NCBI GenBank assembly: GCA_016869025.1 | Contig: VGFA01000001.1 | Span: forward strand, 1-64,000 | Source: Armatimonadota bacterium | GTDB lineage: Bacteria; Sysuimicrobiota; Sysuimicrobiia; Sysuimicrobiales; Humicultoraceae | Direction: 5' to 3' | DNA length: 64,000 nucleotides | Shown: piece after piece, positions 35,484 to 43,165 of the stretch | How the letters are laid out: each line of letters opens with the position of its first letter | How positions within the stretch are numbered: the first letter of the stretch is position 1 | The notes under the pieces: model-generated | The model's input: only the letters and a program-made list of their open reading frames with translations | Database searches by the model: none | What the model was told of the DNA's origin: nothing | Position numbers and translations under genes: made by a program

Positions 35484-36596
35484 ATGGACTTCGAGGTGGT
35501 GCGCCAGGCACCGCGCAGTGCCGCCCGTGCCGGCCTCCTTCGTACTTCGCGTGGCGAGGTCGAGACCCCGGCGTTCATGCCGGTGGGCACCAACGCGACC
35601 GTCAAGGCGCTGACCCCGGACGAGGTTGCGGAGACCGGCGCGCAGATGATCCTGGCCAACGCGTTCCACCTCTACCTGCGCCCCGGCCCCCAGATCATAG
35701 CGCGCGCAGGGGGGCTGCACGCGTTCATGGGGTGGGCAGGGCCGATTCTCACCGACAGCGGCGGGTACCAGGTCTACAGCCTTGCGAAGATGCGAACGGT
35801 GGATGACGAGGGCGTTGCCTTCAGGTCGCCGATAGACGGCAGCCCCCACCGGTTCACACCCGAGGGCGTCGTGGATATCCAGCGGCAGTTGGGTTCCGAC
35901 ATCGTCATGCCGCTCGATGTCTGCCTGGGCTACCCGCACGATCCCGGCGAGGACCGTGCGGCTATGGAGCAGACGCTGCGCTGGGCCGAACGCTCCCGCG
36001 AGCATCACGCTAGGCGAGGCACCGGTGTGCTCTTTGGCATAGTGCAGGGCGGGTTCGATCCCGCGCTCCGTGCCGAGTCCGCACGCCGCACCGCTGTGTT
36101 GGAGTTCTCGGGCTACGCGCTGGGAGGGCTCTCTGTGGGCGAGCCCGGTAAGGTGATGCATGAGGCGATCGAGGCCGCCGTCGCCGAGCTGCCGCCCGCG
36201 CGGCCGCGGTATGTGATGGGCCTGGGAGGCACGCCAGGCCTGCTCGAGGCCGTCGCCCGCGGGATAGACCTCTTCGACTGCGCCCTCCCGACGCGGGTGG
36301 CCCGGACCGGCGTCCTCCTGACGCGGTCCGGCAGGATCAACATCAGGAACGCCCGATTTCGGGACGACCTCTCGCCGCCGGATCCGGGGTGCGCCTGCCG
36401 TGTTTGCGCCCGGACCACGCGCGCCTACCTCCGACACCTCTTCGCCGCGGACGAGATGCTGGGGCCCCGCCTGGCGACCTTTCACAACCTGGCCTTCATG
36501 GGCAATCTGCTCCGGGAGGCACGCTTGGCGCTGCGCGAGGACCGGTACGAGCCCTGGATGCGTGGAGTACTGGCGAGGTATGCTTCGCAGTGGTAA
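35484..36596 (+). CDS. tgt: queuine tRNA-ribosyltransferase
   Basis: 370 residues. Tgt exchanges guanine 34 of GUN-anticodon tRNAs for preQ1. Catalytic elements are LTDSGGYQVYSL (general base Asp), IVQGGFDPALR, ALGGLSVGEP and RGIDLFDCALPTRVAR (nucleophile Asp). The zinc site is CACRVCARTTRAYLRHL. ATG at 35484, 14 bp after gdhA. It belongs functionally with queA and is followed by yajC in the conserved queA-tgt-yajC order, here split by gdhA and the broken small gene. Confidence 0.96.
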   Translation: MDFEVVRQAPRSAARAGLLRTSRGEVETPAFMPVGTNATVKALTPDEVAETGAQMILANAFHLYLRPGPQIIARAGGLHAFMGWAGPILTDSGGYQVYSLAKMRTVDDEGVAFRSPIDGSPHRFTPEGVVDIQRQLGSDIVMPLDVCLGYPHDPGEDRAAMEQTLRWAERSREHHARRGTGVLFGIVQGGFDPALRAESARRTAVLEFSGYALGGLSVGEPGKVMHEAIEAAVAELPPARPRYVMGLGGTPGLLEAVARGIDLFDCALPTRVARTGVLLTRSGRINIRNARFRDDLSPPDPGCACRVCARTTRAYLRHLFAADEMLGPRLATFHNLAFMGNLLREARLALREDRYEPWMRGVLARYASQW

Positions 36597-36663
36597 GTTA
36601 GAGGAGACGTGCCCTGATCGTTGGAACTGCTACGCGGCTCCAACAAAGTAGGAGGGTTTGCTG

Positions 36664-36957
36664 ATGCCCCAACAGCAGTCGCAGGTTGCGGTAATCGTTC
36701 TCTGGGTCCTGATCTTCGTCGTCTTCTACCTGTTGATGATCCGTCCCCAGAGGGCCCAGGCGCGCAAGCGTAAGGAGATGCTCGACGGCCTTCGGCGCGG
36801 CGATCGGGTGGTCACCATCGGCGGAATCCACGCCACCATCGCCGAGATCAAGGAAGACGTCCTGAACCTGGACCTGGCACCCAACATCCGTGTCAAGGCC
36901 GACCGGGGGGCCGTGAGCTACATACGCTCCAAGGCTGAGCCGAAGGCAGAGGAGTGA
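36664..36957 (+). CDS. yajC: Sec translocon accessory protein YajC
   Basis: 97 residues: a single membrane helix (about 8-28, VAVIVLWVLIFVVFYLLMIRPQR) and a small beta-rich cytoplasmic domain (GLRRGDRVVTIGGIHATIAEI). It associates with SecDF in protein export. ATG 36664 behind GGAGG. secD and secF, often next, are absent; an HD-domain gene overlaps its end by 4 nt. Confidence 0.93.
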   Translation: MPQQQSQVAVIVLWVLIFVVFYLLMIRPQRAQARKRKEMLDGLRRGDRVVTIGGIHATIAEIKEDVLNLDLAPNIRVKADRGAVSYIRSKAEPKAEE

Positions 36958-37643
36958 CCGCGGAGCAGCGCCCCATCGGCACGCCACCGACCCAGGAGGA
37001 CGTAAGGCGCGATCCCGAAGTCGAGGCCTTCGTCACGAAGGCCAACGAGTACACCGGCGTCATCGGGTATACCGAGCACGGTGTGCGGCACGCCAGCCTG
37101 AGTGCGAACATCGCGACCAACATCCTGCGCAGGCTGGGGCATGAGGCAAGAACCGTCGAGCTGGCGGCGATCGCGGCCTATCTCCACGACATCGGCAACC
37201 TGGTGAGCCGCACGAACCACGAGCAGGCCTCTGCCATGCTGGCCGATCGAATTCTAACACGCCTGCAGATGCCGCCCGAGGAGCGGGCCGTCGTCATGGG
37301 CGCCATAGGCAACCACGAGGAACGGCACGGGGACGTGGTCAGCGCGGTTGGCGCCGCGGTCATTCTGGCCGACAAGTCCGACGTCCACCGCTCGCGCGTG
37401 CGTAACCCGAATCCCAAGGCCTTTGACATCCACGACAGGGTCAACTACGCCGCGGAGCACTCCTTCCTGAGGGTGGACGAGAAGAGCAAGACCATTACCC
37501 TGGAGCTGACGATTGACACCACGATGTCGCAGGTAATGGAATACTTTGAGATCTTCCTGGACCGGATGCTGATGTGCCGGCGCGCCGCGGAATTTCTGGG
37601 GTGCGGCTTCAAGTTACAGATAAACGGGGTCAAGCTGCTGTAG
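36954..37643 (+). CDS. HD-domain phosphohydrolase-like protein
   Basis: 229 residues. The HD metal site is visible as TEHGVRHASLSA (first His), AAYLHDIGNLVSR (HD) and IGNHEERHGD. Homologues hydrolyse nucleotides or phosphate esters, but the substrate is unknown. GTG start overlapping yajC. The C-terminal 70 residues (SKTITLELTIDTTMSQVMEYFEIFLDRM) look like a separate beta-rich dimerisation region. Confidence 0.8.
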   Translation: MTAEQRPIGTPPTQEDVRRDPEVEAFVTKANEYTGVIGYTEHGVRHASLSANIATNILRRLGHEARTVELAAIAAYLHDIGNLVSRTNHEQASAMLADRILTRLQMPPEERAVVMGAIGNHEERHGDVVSAVGAAVILADKSDVHRSRVRNPNPKAFDIHDRVNYAAEHSFLRVDEKSKTITLELTIDTTMSQVMEYFEIFLDRMLMCRRAAEFLGCGFKLQINGVKLL

Positions 37644-37649
37644 CCGTGT

Positions 37650-38363
37650 ATGCGCCGAGCAATTGTGGTTCTACCGCTTTTCAACGAGGAGCCGACGCTC
37701 GCCCGTGTGCTCGACGAGGTGCGGCGGTGGGCTCAGGGTCTGGCCGTGCTCGTCGTGGACGACGGCTCGACCGATCGGTCCCCCGAGGTGCTGCGCGGCT
37801 ACCCCGATGTCACCGTCATAACCCACGCGCGTAACGAAGGGTACGGCCAGTCACTGATTGATGGGTTCTCGTTCTCCCTGGCTCACGGGTACGACGCCGT
37901 GGTGACGCTCGACTGCGACGAGCAGCACGAGCCCCGGCAGATACCGCAATTCGTGACCGCGCTGGAGGACGCCGACATCGTCTCCGGAAGCCGCTACCTG
38001 GACCCCGGAGTCGGCGGCGACGACGCCCCGGCCGAGCGGCGTGCGCTGAACGAGGAGATCACCGCCCGGCTGCGCGTGCTCACCGGGTACGCCATCACCG
38101 ACGCGTTCTGCGGCTTCAAGGCCTATCGCGCCGACGCGCTCCGCCGGATGACGCTCACCGAGCCGTCGTACGGCCTGCCGCTGCAGGTGTGGATTCAGGC
38201 GGCGCACCACCGGCTGCAGATCATCGAGCTCCCGGTCCCGCGCATCTACAAGAACCCCAAGCGGCGTTTTTGGGGCGGACTGGACGATGTGGCCGCCAGG
38301 CGGCGATACTACGAAGAGGTGCTCCGAGGAGAGGTGCAGCGTTGGCCGTTGTCCTTGCCATAG
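37650..38363 (+). CDS. GT2-family glycosyltransferase, DPM1/dolichol-P-mannose synthase-like
   Basis: 237 residues of GT-A fold: VVLPLFNEEPTLARVLDEV, VLVVDDGSTDRSPEV, HARNEGYGQSL, VVTLDCDEQHEP (DxD-type metal site) and GFKAYRADALRRM. No C-terminal membrane segment, so it resembles the soluble core of polyprenyl-phosphate sugar synthases. It ends inside the start of a PIG-L deacetylase gene (22-nt overlap), and a BshC-like gene follows. This suggests that the three act on the same glycoconjugate or thiol. Confidence 0.85.
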   Translation: MRRAIVVLPLFNEEPTLARVLDEVRRWAQGLAVLVVDDGSTDRSPEVLRGYPDVTVITHARNEGYGQSLIDGFSFSLAHGYDAVVTLDCDEQHEPRQIPQFVTALEDADIVSGSRYLDPGVGGDDAPAERRALNEEITARLRVLTGYAITDAFCGFKAYRADALRRMTLTEPSYGLPLQVWIQAAHHRLQIIELPVPRIYKNPKRRFWGGLDDVAARRRYYEEVLRGEVQRWPLSLP

Positions 38364-39025
38364 GTCCCCACCCGGACGACATCGAGATCGCGATGGGCGG
38401 CACTGTCTGTCTGCTGCACGCGCAGGGACACGAGGTTGTCGTGTGCGACCTCACCGATGGCGAGCCAACCCCGATCGGATCGCCCGAGCGGCGGGCCGCG
38501 GAAACAGACGAGGCCTCTCGGCTGCTGGGCGTCCGGCGCCGTCTGACCCTTGGCCTTCCCAACCGGTTCCTGCAAGACACGATCGAGGCGAGGATTCAGG
38601 TGGCCGAGGTGATCCGCAGGGTGCGCCCCGACGTTTTGTTTGTCCCGTACTGGGTGGACGCGCACCCAGATCACGTCGCGGCCTGCGCGCTGGCCGAGGC
38701 CGCCCGGTTCACCGCCAAGCTCACCCGGACCCAGATGCAGGGCGAGCCGCACTACCCTGATCGGGTCTTCCATTTCTTCAGCACGCACTACCGCTTGCAC
38801 GTGAAGCCGTCGTTCATCGTGGACATCTCCGACCACATCGAGACCAAGATGGCGGCGGTGGCGGCCTACGCGTCGCAGTTCGGCGACGAGCGGGGGAACG
38901 CCGGGCTCCTCGCCGCGATAAGGGAGACCAGTGCCTACTGGGGCCGCCTGATCCACCGGCGGTATGGAGAGGCGTTCGTCAGCCGCGAGGAGATCGGGAT
39001 CGCACGTTGGGACGGCTTGATCTGA
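38342..39025 (+). CDS. bshB1: PIG-L/LmbE deacetylase, BshB1-like
   Basis: 227 residues. The zinc motif AIGPHPDDIEIAMGGT (PHPDD) and the second site PYWVDAHPDHVAACALAEAA mark the LmbE/PIG-L family. Additional agreement with BshB1 (N-acetylglucosaminyl-malate deacetylase of bacillithiol synthesis) includes RRLTLGLPNRFLQD, the HFFSTHYR block and IVDISDHIETKMAAVAAYASQF. TTG 38342 is the best start, with GGAGAGG upstream. ATGA-type overlap with the following BshC-like gene strongly suggests one pathway. Confidence 0.8.
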   Translation: MAVVLAIGPHPDDIEIAMGGTVCLLHAQGHEVVVCDLTDGEPTPIGSPERRAAETDEASRLLGVRRRLTLGLPNRFLQDTIEARIQVAEVIRRVRPDVLFVPYWVDAHPDHVAACALAEAARFTAKLTRTQMQGEPHYPDRVFHFFSTHYRLHVKPSFIVDISDHIETKMAAVAAYASQFGDERGNAGLLAAIRETSAYWGRLIHRRYGEAFVSREEIGIARWDGLI

Positions 39026-40617
39026 TGGCCGAGGCCGCAGGGCCGTTCCGCTGGCCCGATCTCGAGCTGGAGATCCCGCCCGCCTCGCCAGTAGCCGTGG
39101 GCTTCCCTGCCTGCTGCGAGTGGCCGGCCTTGGCCAGGGCCAACCGGCTGGCACTCGACGCCGCGACCGTTGATGTGGGCGGGCTCCCCCTGGGCGAGCT
39201 CCGGCGCGCGGCCCGGCCGGAAGCACTGGCTCTGGCCGCGTCCTACACCTGCGGTCTGGGGTTGAAGGTGCCCGAAGGCGGCACAGATCAGGTGCTGTGT
39301 ACCGGCCACCAGCCCGTCCTGGCGCATCCGGGCATCTGGATCAAGTACTTGGCCATGGCGCGCATGGTTCCGCCCGGGGGGGTTGGGCTCGATCTGATAG
39401 TGGACACGGACGCGGTCGAGGAGATTGCCGCTGAGGTGCCCCGAGCCAATGGCCTGCTTCGCCGCGAGCGGATCGTGATGTCCCGCGCCGGCCCTGATGT
39501 CCCGGCGGAGACGCTTCCGGCGCCCGATCCCGAGCAGTGGCGGGCGTTCCTGGAGGCCATTGAATCCTGTCTGCAGACGGCCGGCGGCCCTGCACTTGCC
39601 CCGGGATGGGATCGCTCGCGCCTCCTGCCTGTACCACCCTCTGGCCAGGGCATCGCCGGGGCAGTAACCGCGGCCCGCCGTGCGCTGGAGGGGCCGCGTC
39701 CCTATCTCAGCCTGCCCGTGTCGCGGCTGGCGCGCACAGGGGCGTTTCGCCGCTTCGTGCTTTCCGTCGCGCACCAAGCCGGCCGGTTCGCGGCCGTGCA
39801 CAACGCGACGCTGGCCACCTACCGCGCGCACTACGGCATTCGTACCGGCGCCCAGCCGTTTCCCGACCTGGCGGTGGAGCCGGGGCGGATCGAGATACCC
39901 TTCTGGCTGGTGGCAGGCGGGCAGAGGCAGGCGCTGTTCATCGGCGCCGACACCACCAGGTTCTATGCCGGCGGCCGCGACGTTGGCCCGGTTGCCCGCG
40001 ACCCGGATGATCCGGCATTCGCCGCCATGGAGGTCCGGCCACGCGCGCTCGCGCTGACCGCGTTTGCCCGACTCGTTGTCTCTGACCTGTTCATACACGG
40101 GATCGGCGGCGGGCGGTACGATCGTGCGACCGACGCTGTCGTGAAGGCCTTCTACGGCGTGTCCCCGCCGGCCTACGCCACGGTCACGGCGACACTTCAC
40201 CTGCCGTTTCCAGCGGGCGCGCCCTTGCAGGACGAGCGCCACAGGCTGCAGCGGCTGCTGCTGGACCTCCAGCACAACCCGGACCGCTTCCTGCCCGCTG
40301 GTGACGGGCCGTACAGCGCGCTGGTGGCCGAGAAGTGGGCCCTGATCCGTCGCCTCGATGCCGCCGCCAACCTGACGCGGCGGGAGCGCCGGGCGGCCAC
40401 CCAGCGTATCCGTGAACTGAACCTAATCCTGACGGGCGCGGTCGCCGACCGCCTGGGCGAGGCACAGGAAGCACTCCGCCGGCACAACCGGCGCGAGCAG
40501 GAGGTCGAGGTGACGGGCTACCGCGGCTATCCGTTCCTTCTCTTCCCGGTGGAAGCGGTAGAGGGACTTGTGGACCAGCTGAGGGGCAGTGCCCGGGGAC
40601 GCGAGGTGCGGGCGTGA
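39025..40617 (+). CDS. BshC-like TGHQP-motif protein
   Basis: 530 residues, not a close match to any enzyme I know. The N-terminal third contains VLCTGHQPVLAHPGIWIKYL, comparable in position to the TGQQ-x-LF-GP motif of bacillithiol synthase BshC. The centre has RPRALALTAFARLVVSDLFIHGIGGGRYD, and a helical, Arg-rich C-terminal region (about 400-510) could be the coiled coil seen in BshC. ATGA overlap with the BshB1-like gene supports a cysteine-adding or related last step, but this is inference. bshA is not in the window. Confidence 0.6.
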   Translation: MAEAAGPFRWPDLELEIPPASPVAVGFPACCEWPALARANRLALDAATVDVGGLPLGELRRAARPEALALAASYTCGLGLKVPEGGTDQVLCTGHQPVLAHPGIWIKYLAMARMVPPGGVGLDLIVDTDAVEEIAAEVPRANGLLRRERIVMSRAGPDVPAETLPAPDPEQWRAFLEAIESCLQTAGGPALAPGWDRSRLLPVPPSGQGIAGAVTAARRALEGPRPYLSLPVSRLARTGAFRRFVLSVAHQAGRFAAVHNATLATYRAHYGIRTGAQPFPDLAVEPGRIEIPFWLVAGGQRQALFIGADTTRFYAGGRDVGPVARDPDDPAFAAMEVRPRALALTAFARLVVSDLFIHGIGGGRYDRATDAVVKAFYGVSPPAYATVTATLHLPFPAGAPLQDERHRLQRLLLDLQHNPDRFLPAGDGPYSALVAEKWALIRRLDAAANLTRRERRAATQRIRELNLILTGAVADRLGEAQEALRRHNRREQEVEVTGYRGYPFLLFPVEAVEGLVDQLRGSARGREVRA

Positions 40618-41327
40618 GTGGCGGGGTTCCGCAGCCGTGGGCGGTGGATGTTCGAGGGCTCGTCAAGGCCTTCGACCACCGGCCTGTGCTGCGGGGCGTG
40701 GACCTGCGCGTCGGCTCCGGCGAGACGCTGGCGATACTGGGCGCCAACGGCTCGGGCAAGACCACGCTGCTTCGCATAATCGCCACCCTGTCGTCGCCGA
40801 CCCGCGGGAGCGTAGCATGGTTCGGCGAGCCGTCGGCGTCACTAGTGGAGATCAGGCGGCGAATCGGCCTGGTTCCCCACGAGTCGCTCCTCTACGACAC
40901 GCTGACCGTGGCGGAGAACCTGAGGTTCTTTGGGGGGCTGTACGATCTGCCGCCCGAGAGGGTCGAATGCGCCCTCGACGAGTACGCGCTGCGTCCGCTT
41001 GCCCTCCGGCGTGTGCGCGTGCTCTCGCGCGGACAGCGCCAGCAGGTGAACCTGGCGCGAGCGCTGCTGCATGAGCCCGACCTGTTGATTTTGGACGAGC
41101 CCTACACCGGCCTCGACGTTGGCGCGGCCGAGCGCCTGACAGCCACGCTGCGCGCCAGCGCCGCGCGCGGCTGCACGGTCATCCTGACAACGCATGACCC
41201 CGAAGGGGCCGGGGCGCTGGACGCGGATGTCGCCGTGATGCTGAGCGGAAGGCTCACCGAGATCATGCCTGCATCCGGGCTGGACGCGGCCCTGCTGGCT
41301 GCCTGGTTCCGCGAGGGACGGCTGTGA
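40614..41327 (+). CDS. ccmA: cytochrome c maturation ABC ATPase CcmA
   Basis: 237 residues. Walker A is GANGSGKTTLLR, the signature LSRGQRQQVNLARAL, Walker B LLILDEPYTGLD and the H-loop TTHDPEG. CcmA with CcmB powers release of CcmE-bound heme in System I maturation. The assignment rests on the ccmB-ccmC-ccmD-ccmE-ccmF genes that follow. GTG start overlaps the BshC-like gene by 4 nt, so the operon may be continuous with the upstream genes. Confidence 0.92.
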   Translation: MSGGVPQPWAVDVRGLVKAFDHRPVLRGVDLRVGSGETLAILGANGSGKTTLLRIIATLSSPTRGSVAWFGEPSASLVEIRRRIGLVPHESLLYDTLTVAENLRFFGGLYDLPPERVECALDEYALRPLALRRVRVLSRGQRQQVNLARALLHEPDLLILDEPYTGLDVGAAERLTATLRASAARGCTVILTTHDPEGAGALDADVAVMLSGRLTEIMPASGLDAALLAAWFREGRL

Positions 41328-41971
41328 GGGTCATCCGCCTGCTGGTGGGCAAGGATCTGCGCCTGGAGTGGCGCGGCCGGGAGATCGTCTCGGCCATGGG
41401 CCTGCTGGCGCTGTTGCTTGCCATCGTGCTCGGCGCCACACGGTCAGGCCCCGAGGCCGCTCCCTCCGCCATGTGGGTGACCTACGCGTTTGGCGCAACG
41501 CTGGGGTTCACGCGCGCGTTCACGCTGGAGCGCGACCACCTTACGGCGCTCCTGCTGGCCCCTCTTGATCGCGGGCTGATCTTCGCGGCCAAGGCGCTCA
41601 CGAACTGGTTGGGGCTGGTCGTCGTGCAGGCGATCTCCCTGCCGCTCTTCGGCGCGCTGTTCACGGAAACGATCTGGGCCCGGCTGCCCGCGCTGGCCCT
41701 TCCCATGCTGCTCGGCGGGATTGGGCTGGCCGCGGTGGGCACCCTGTTTGGAGGGCTGATCGTGCAGGCGCGACTGCGGGAGGCGCTCCTGCCGATACTG
41801 ATGCTCCCGGTGGTGCTTCCGCTCATGATCGCCGCGGCGGGCGCCACGACCGGAATCCTTGACGGGCTGCCGCTTTCGGCGATTGGCGCGCAATTGCAGC
41901 TACTGCTCGTTTTTGATATTATTTTTGTTACGGCCAGTTTCCTGTTGTTTGAGTTCGTTGTCGAGGAATGA
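41324..41971 (+). CDS. ccmB: heme exporter subunit CcmB
   Basis: 215-residue integral membrane protein with six predicted hydrophobic segments. Family-like blocks include VGKDLRLEWRGREIVSAMGL at the N-terminus, FTRAFTLERDHLTALLLAPLDRGLIF and LREALLPILMLPVVLPLMIAA. Partner of CcmA in the CcmABC complex. GTG start overlapping ccmA by 4 nt. Confidence 0.93.
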   Translation: MRVIRLLVGKDLRLEWRGREIVSAMGLLALLLAIVLGATRSGPEAAPSAMWVTYAFGATLGFTRAFTLERDHLTALLLAPLDRGLIFAAKALTNWLGLVVVQAISLPLFGALFTETIWARLPALALPMLLGGIGLAAVGTLFGGLIVQARLREALLPILMLPVVLPLMIAAAGATTGILDGLPLSAIGAQLQLLLVFDIIFVTASFLLFEFVVEE

Positions 41972-41974
41972 CGG

Positions 41975-42634
41975 GTGAGGGTGCTGCTGTTACTGGGAAT
42001 TGCACTGATGCTTGTGGGCGTCGCCTGGGCGCTGCTGGCGGCGCCCACAGAGCTGTTTCAGGGTGCGCCGCAGCGCATTATGTACCTGCACGTGCCCGGC
42101 GTGGTGACCGCCTATGTCGCGCTGCTGGCGGTGTTCGTCGGCAGCGTGCTGTTCCTGTGGCGGCGCGACCCCCGGTGGGACCGCCTGGGCCGCTCCGCGG
42201 CCGAGCTGGGGGTGCTGTTCATCACCATGACCCTGCTCTCGGGAGCCATCTGGGGCAAGGCGGTCTGGGGCGCCTGGTGGACCTGGGACGCGCGCCTGAC
42301 CACCACGCTGATTCTCTGGTTCATCTACATCGGCTATCTGATGGTGCGCGCGTGGGCGCCCGGCGCTCGGGGCGCACGGGCCGCGGCCATCATCGGGATC
42401 GTGGGGGTGCTGGACATCCCCATCATCCATTGGTCGGCCATCCTCCTGCGCACGCTTCACCCACAGCCGACGGTCTTTCGACCGGAAGGGCCGGCGCTGC
42501 CTCCCAGCATGCTGATCCCCCTTGTGATCAACATGGTGGCGTTCCTGGTGGTGTTCGCGGCACTCCTCGCCGTGCGCGTGCGCCAGGAGCGGGCCCTGGA
42601 CGCTCTGGCTGAGGCCCTCGAGGGGAGCGCGTAG
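41975..42634 (+). CDS. ccmC: heme-handling protein CcmC
   Basis: 219 residues, six membrane helices. The tryptophan-rich heme-presenting motif is AVWGAWWTWDARLTT near residue 102, flanked by conserved His residues (YLHVPGVV, IPIIHWSAILLRTLHP). CcmC transfers heme to CcmE. GTG start 3 bp after ccmB. Confidence 0.95.
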   Translation: MRVLLLLGIALMLVGVAWALLAAPTELFQGAPQRIMYLHVPGVVTAYVALLAVFVGSVLFLWRRDPRWDRLGRSAAELGVLFITMTLLSGAIWGKAVWGAWWTWDARLTTTLILWFIYIGYLMVRAWAPGARGARAAAIIGIVGVLDIPIIHWSAILLRTLHPQPTVFRPEGPALPPSMLIPLVINMVAFLVVFAALLAVRVRQERALDALAEALEGSA

Positions 42635-42636
42635 CA

Positions 42637-42768
42637 GTGGGATACGTGGTCGCGGCCTACATCGTGGTCGCCGCGCTCTTCGCCGGGTACGCCCTGACCC
42701 TGGTAGCGCGGCAACGCCTGATCTCCGATCTCTCCGACGCGGCAGATACACGCCAGGGGCGCTCATGA
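42637..42768 (+). CDS. ccmD: CcmD, 43-residue heme export accessory protein
   Basis: Short gene between ccmC and ccmE: GTG 42637 to TGA 42766-42768, 43 residues (MGYVVAAYIVVAALFAGYAL...). One membrane helix followed by a basic stretch (ARQRL) is the CcmD hallmark. CcmD joins CcmABC and is needed for release of holo-CcmE. Its stop codon overlaps the ccmE ATG (ATGA). Position, size and topology support the call although the sequence itself is too short to be diagnostic. Confidence 0.8.
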   Translation: MGYVVAAYIVVAALFAGYALTLVARQRLISDLSDAADTRQGRS

Positions 42769-43157
42769 TACCGGCCCGGCGCAAACTGCTTGTGGGGGCG
42801 GTGATCATCGTAGCGGGGCTGGCGTTCGCCGCCTACCACGGTGCCCGATCCTCCATGGTGTACTACCTGACCACCACCGAGTTCGCCCTCCGGCCGGAGC
42901 TGCGCGCGGCAAGGGTCAGGATCGCAGGTCGGGTCGTCGAGGGATCGGTGGCCAAGGCCGATGGCGAATCCCGGTTTGCGATCACGGACGGGACCACGCG
43001 TTTCAACGTGCGCTTCCGCGGACCGCTGCCCGACCTGTTCGCCGAGGGCAAGGACGTGCTCGTGGAAGGCCGGCTGGACGGCGACGGGATCCTGCGGGCA
43101 TCGCAGGTTATCTCCACCCACCCTGTCGAGTACAAGGAGAAGCACCCGGAGCGGTGA
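42765..43157 (+). CDS. ccmE: periplasmic heme chaperone CcmE
   Basis: 130 residues: N-terminal membrane anchor (about 8-26) and an OB-fold domain (YYLTTTEFAL, RIAGRVVEGSV, FAITDG, VLVEGRL). The heme-ligating HxxxY motif is STHPVEYKEKHPE near the C-terminus, the classical histidine type rather than the cysteine variant. CcmE accepts heme from CcmC and hands it to CcmF. Confidence 0.95.
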   Translation: MIPARRKLLVGAVIIVAGLAFAAYHGARSSMVYYLTTTEFALRPELRAARVRIAGRVVEGSVAKADGESRFAITDGTTRFNVRFRGPLPDLFAEGKDVLVEGRLDGDGILRASQVISTHPVEYKEKHPER

Positions 43158-43165
43158 GGGCGTGA

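Noticed and set aside
34000-35511. Long minus-strand frame opposite glutamate dehydrogenase
   Set aside because: Compositionally a shadow of a clear gdhA gene; no recognisable domain.
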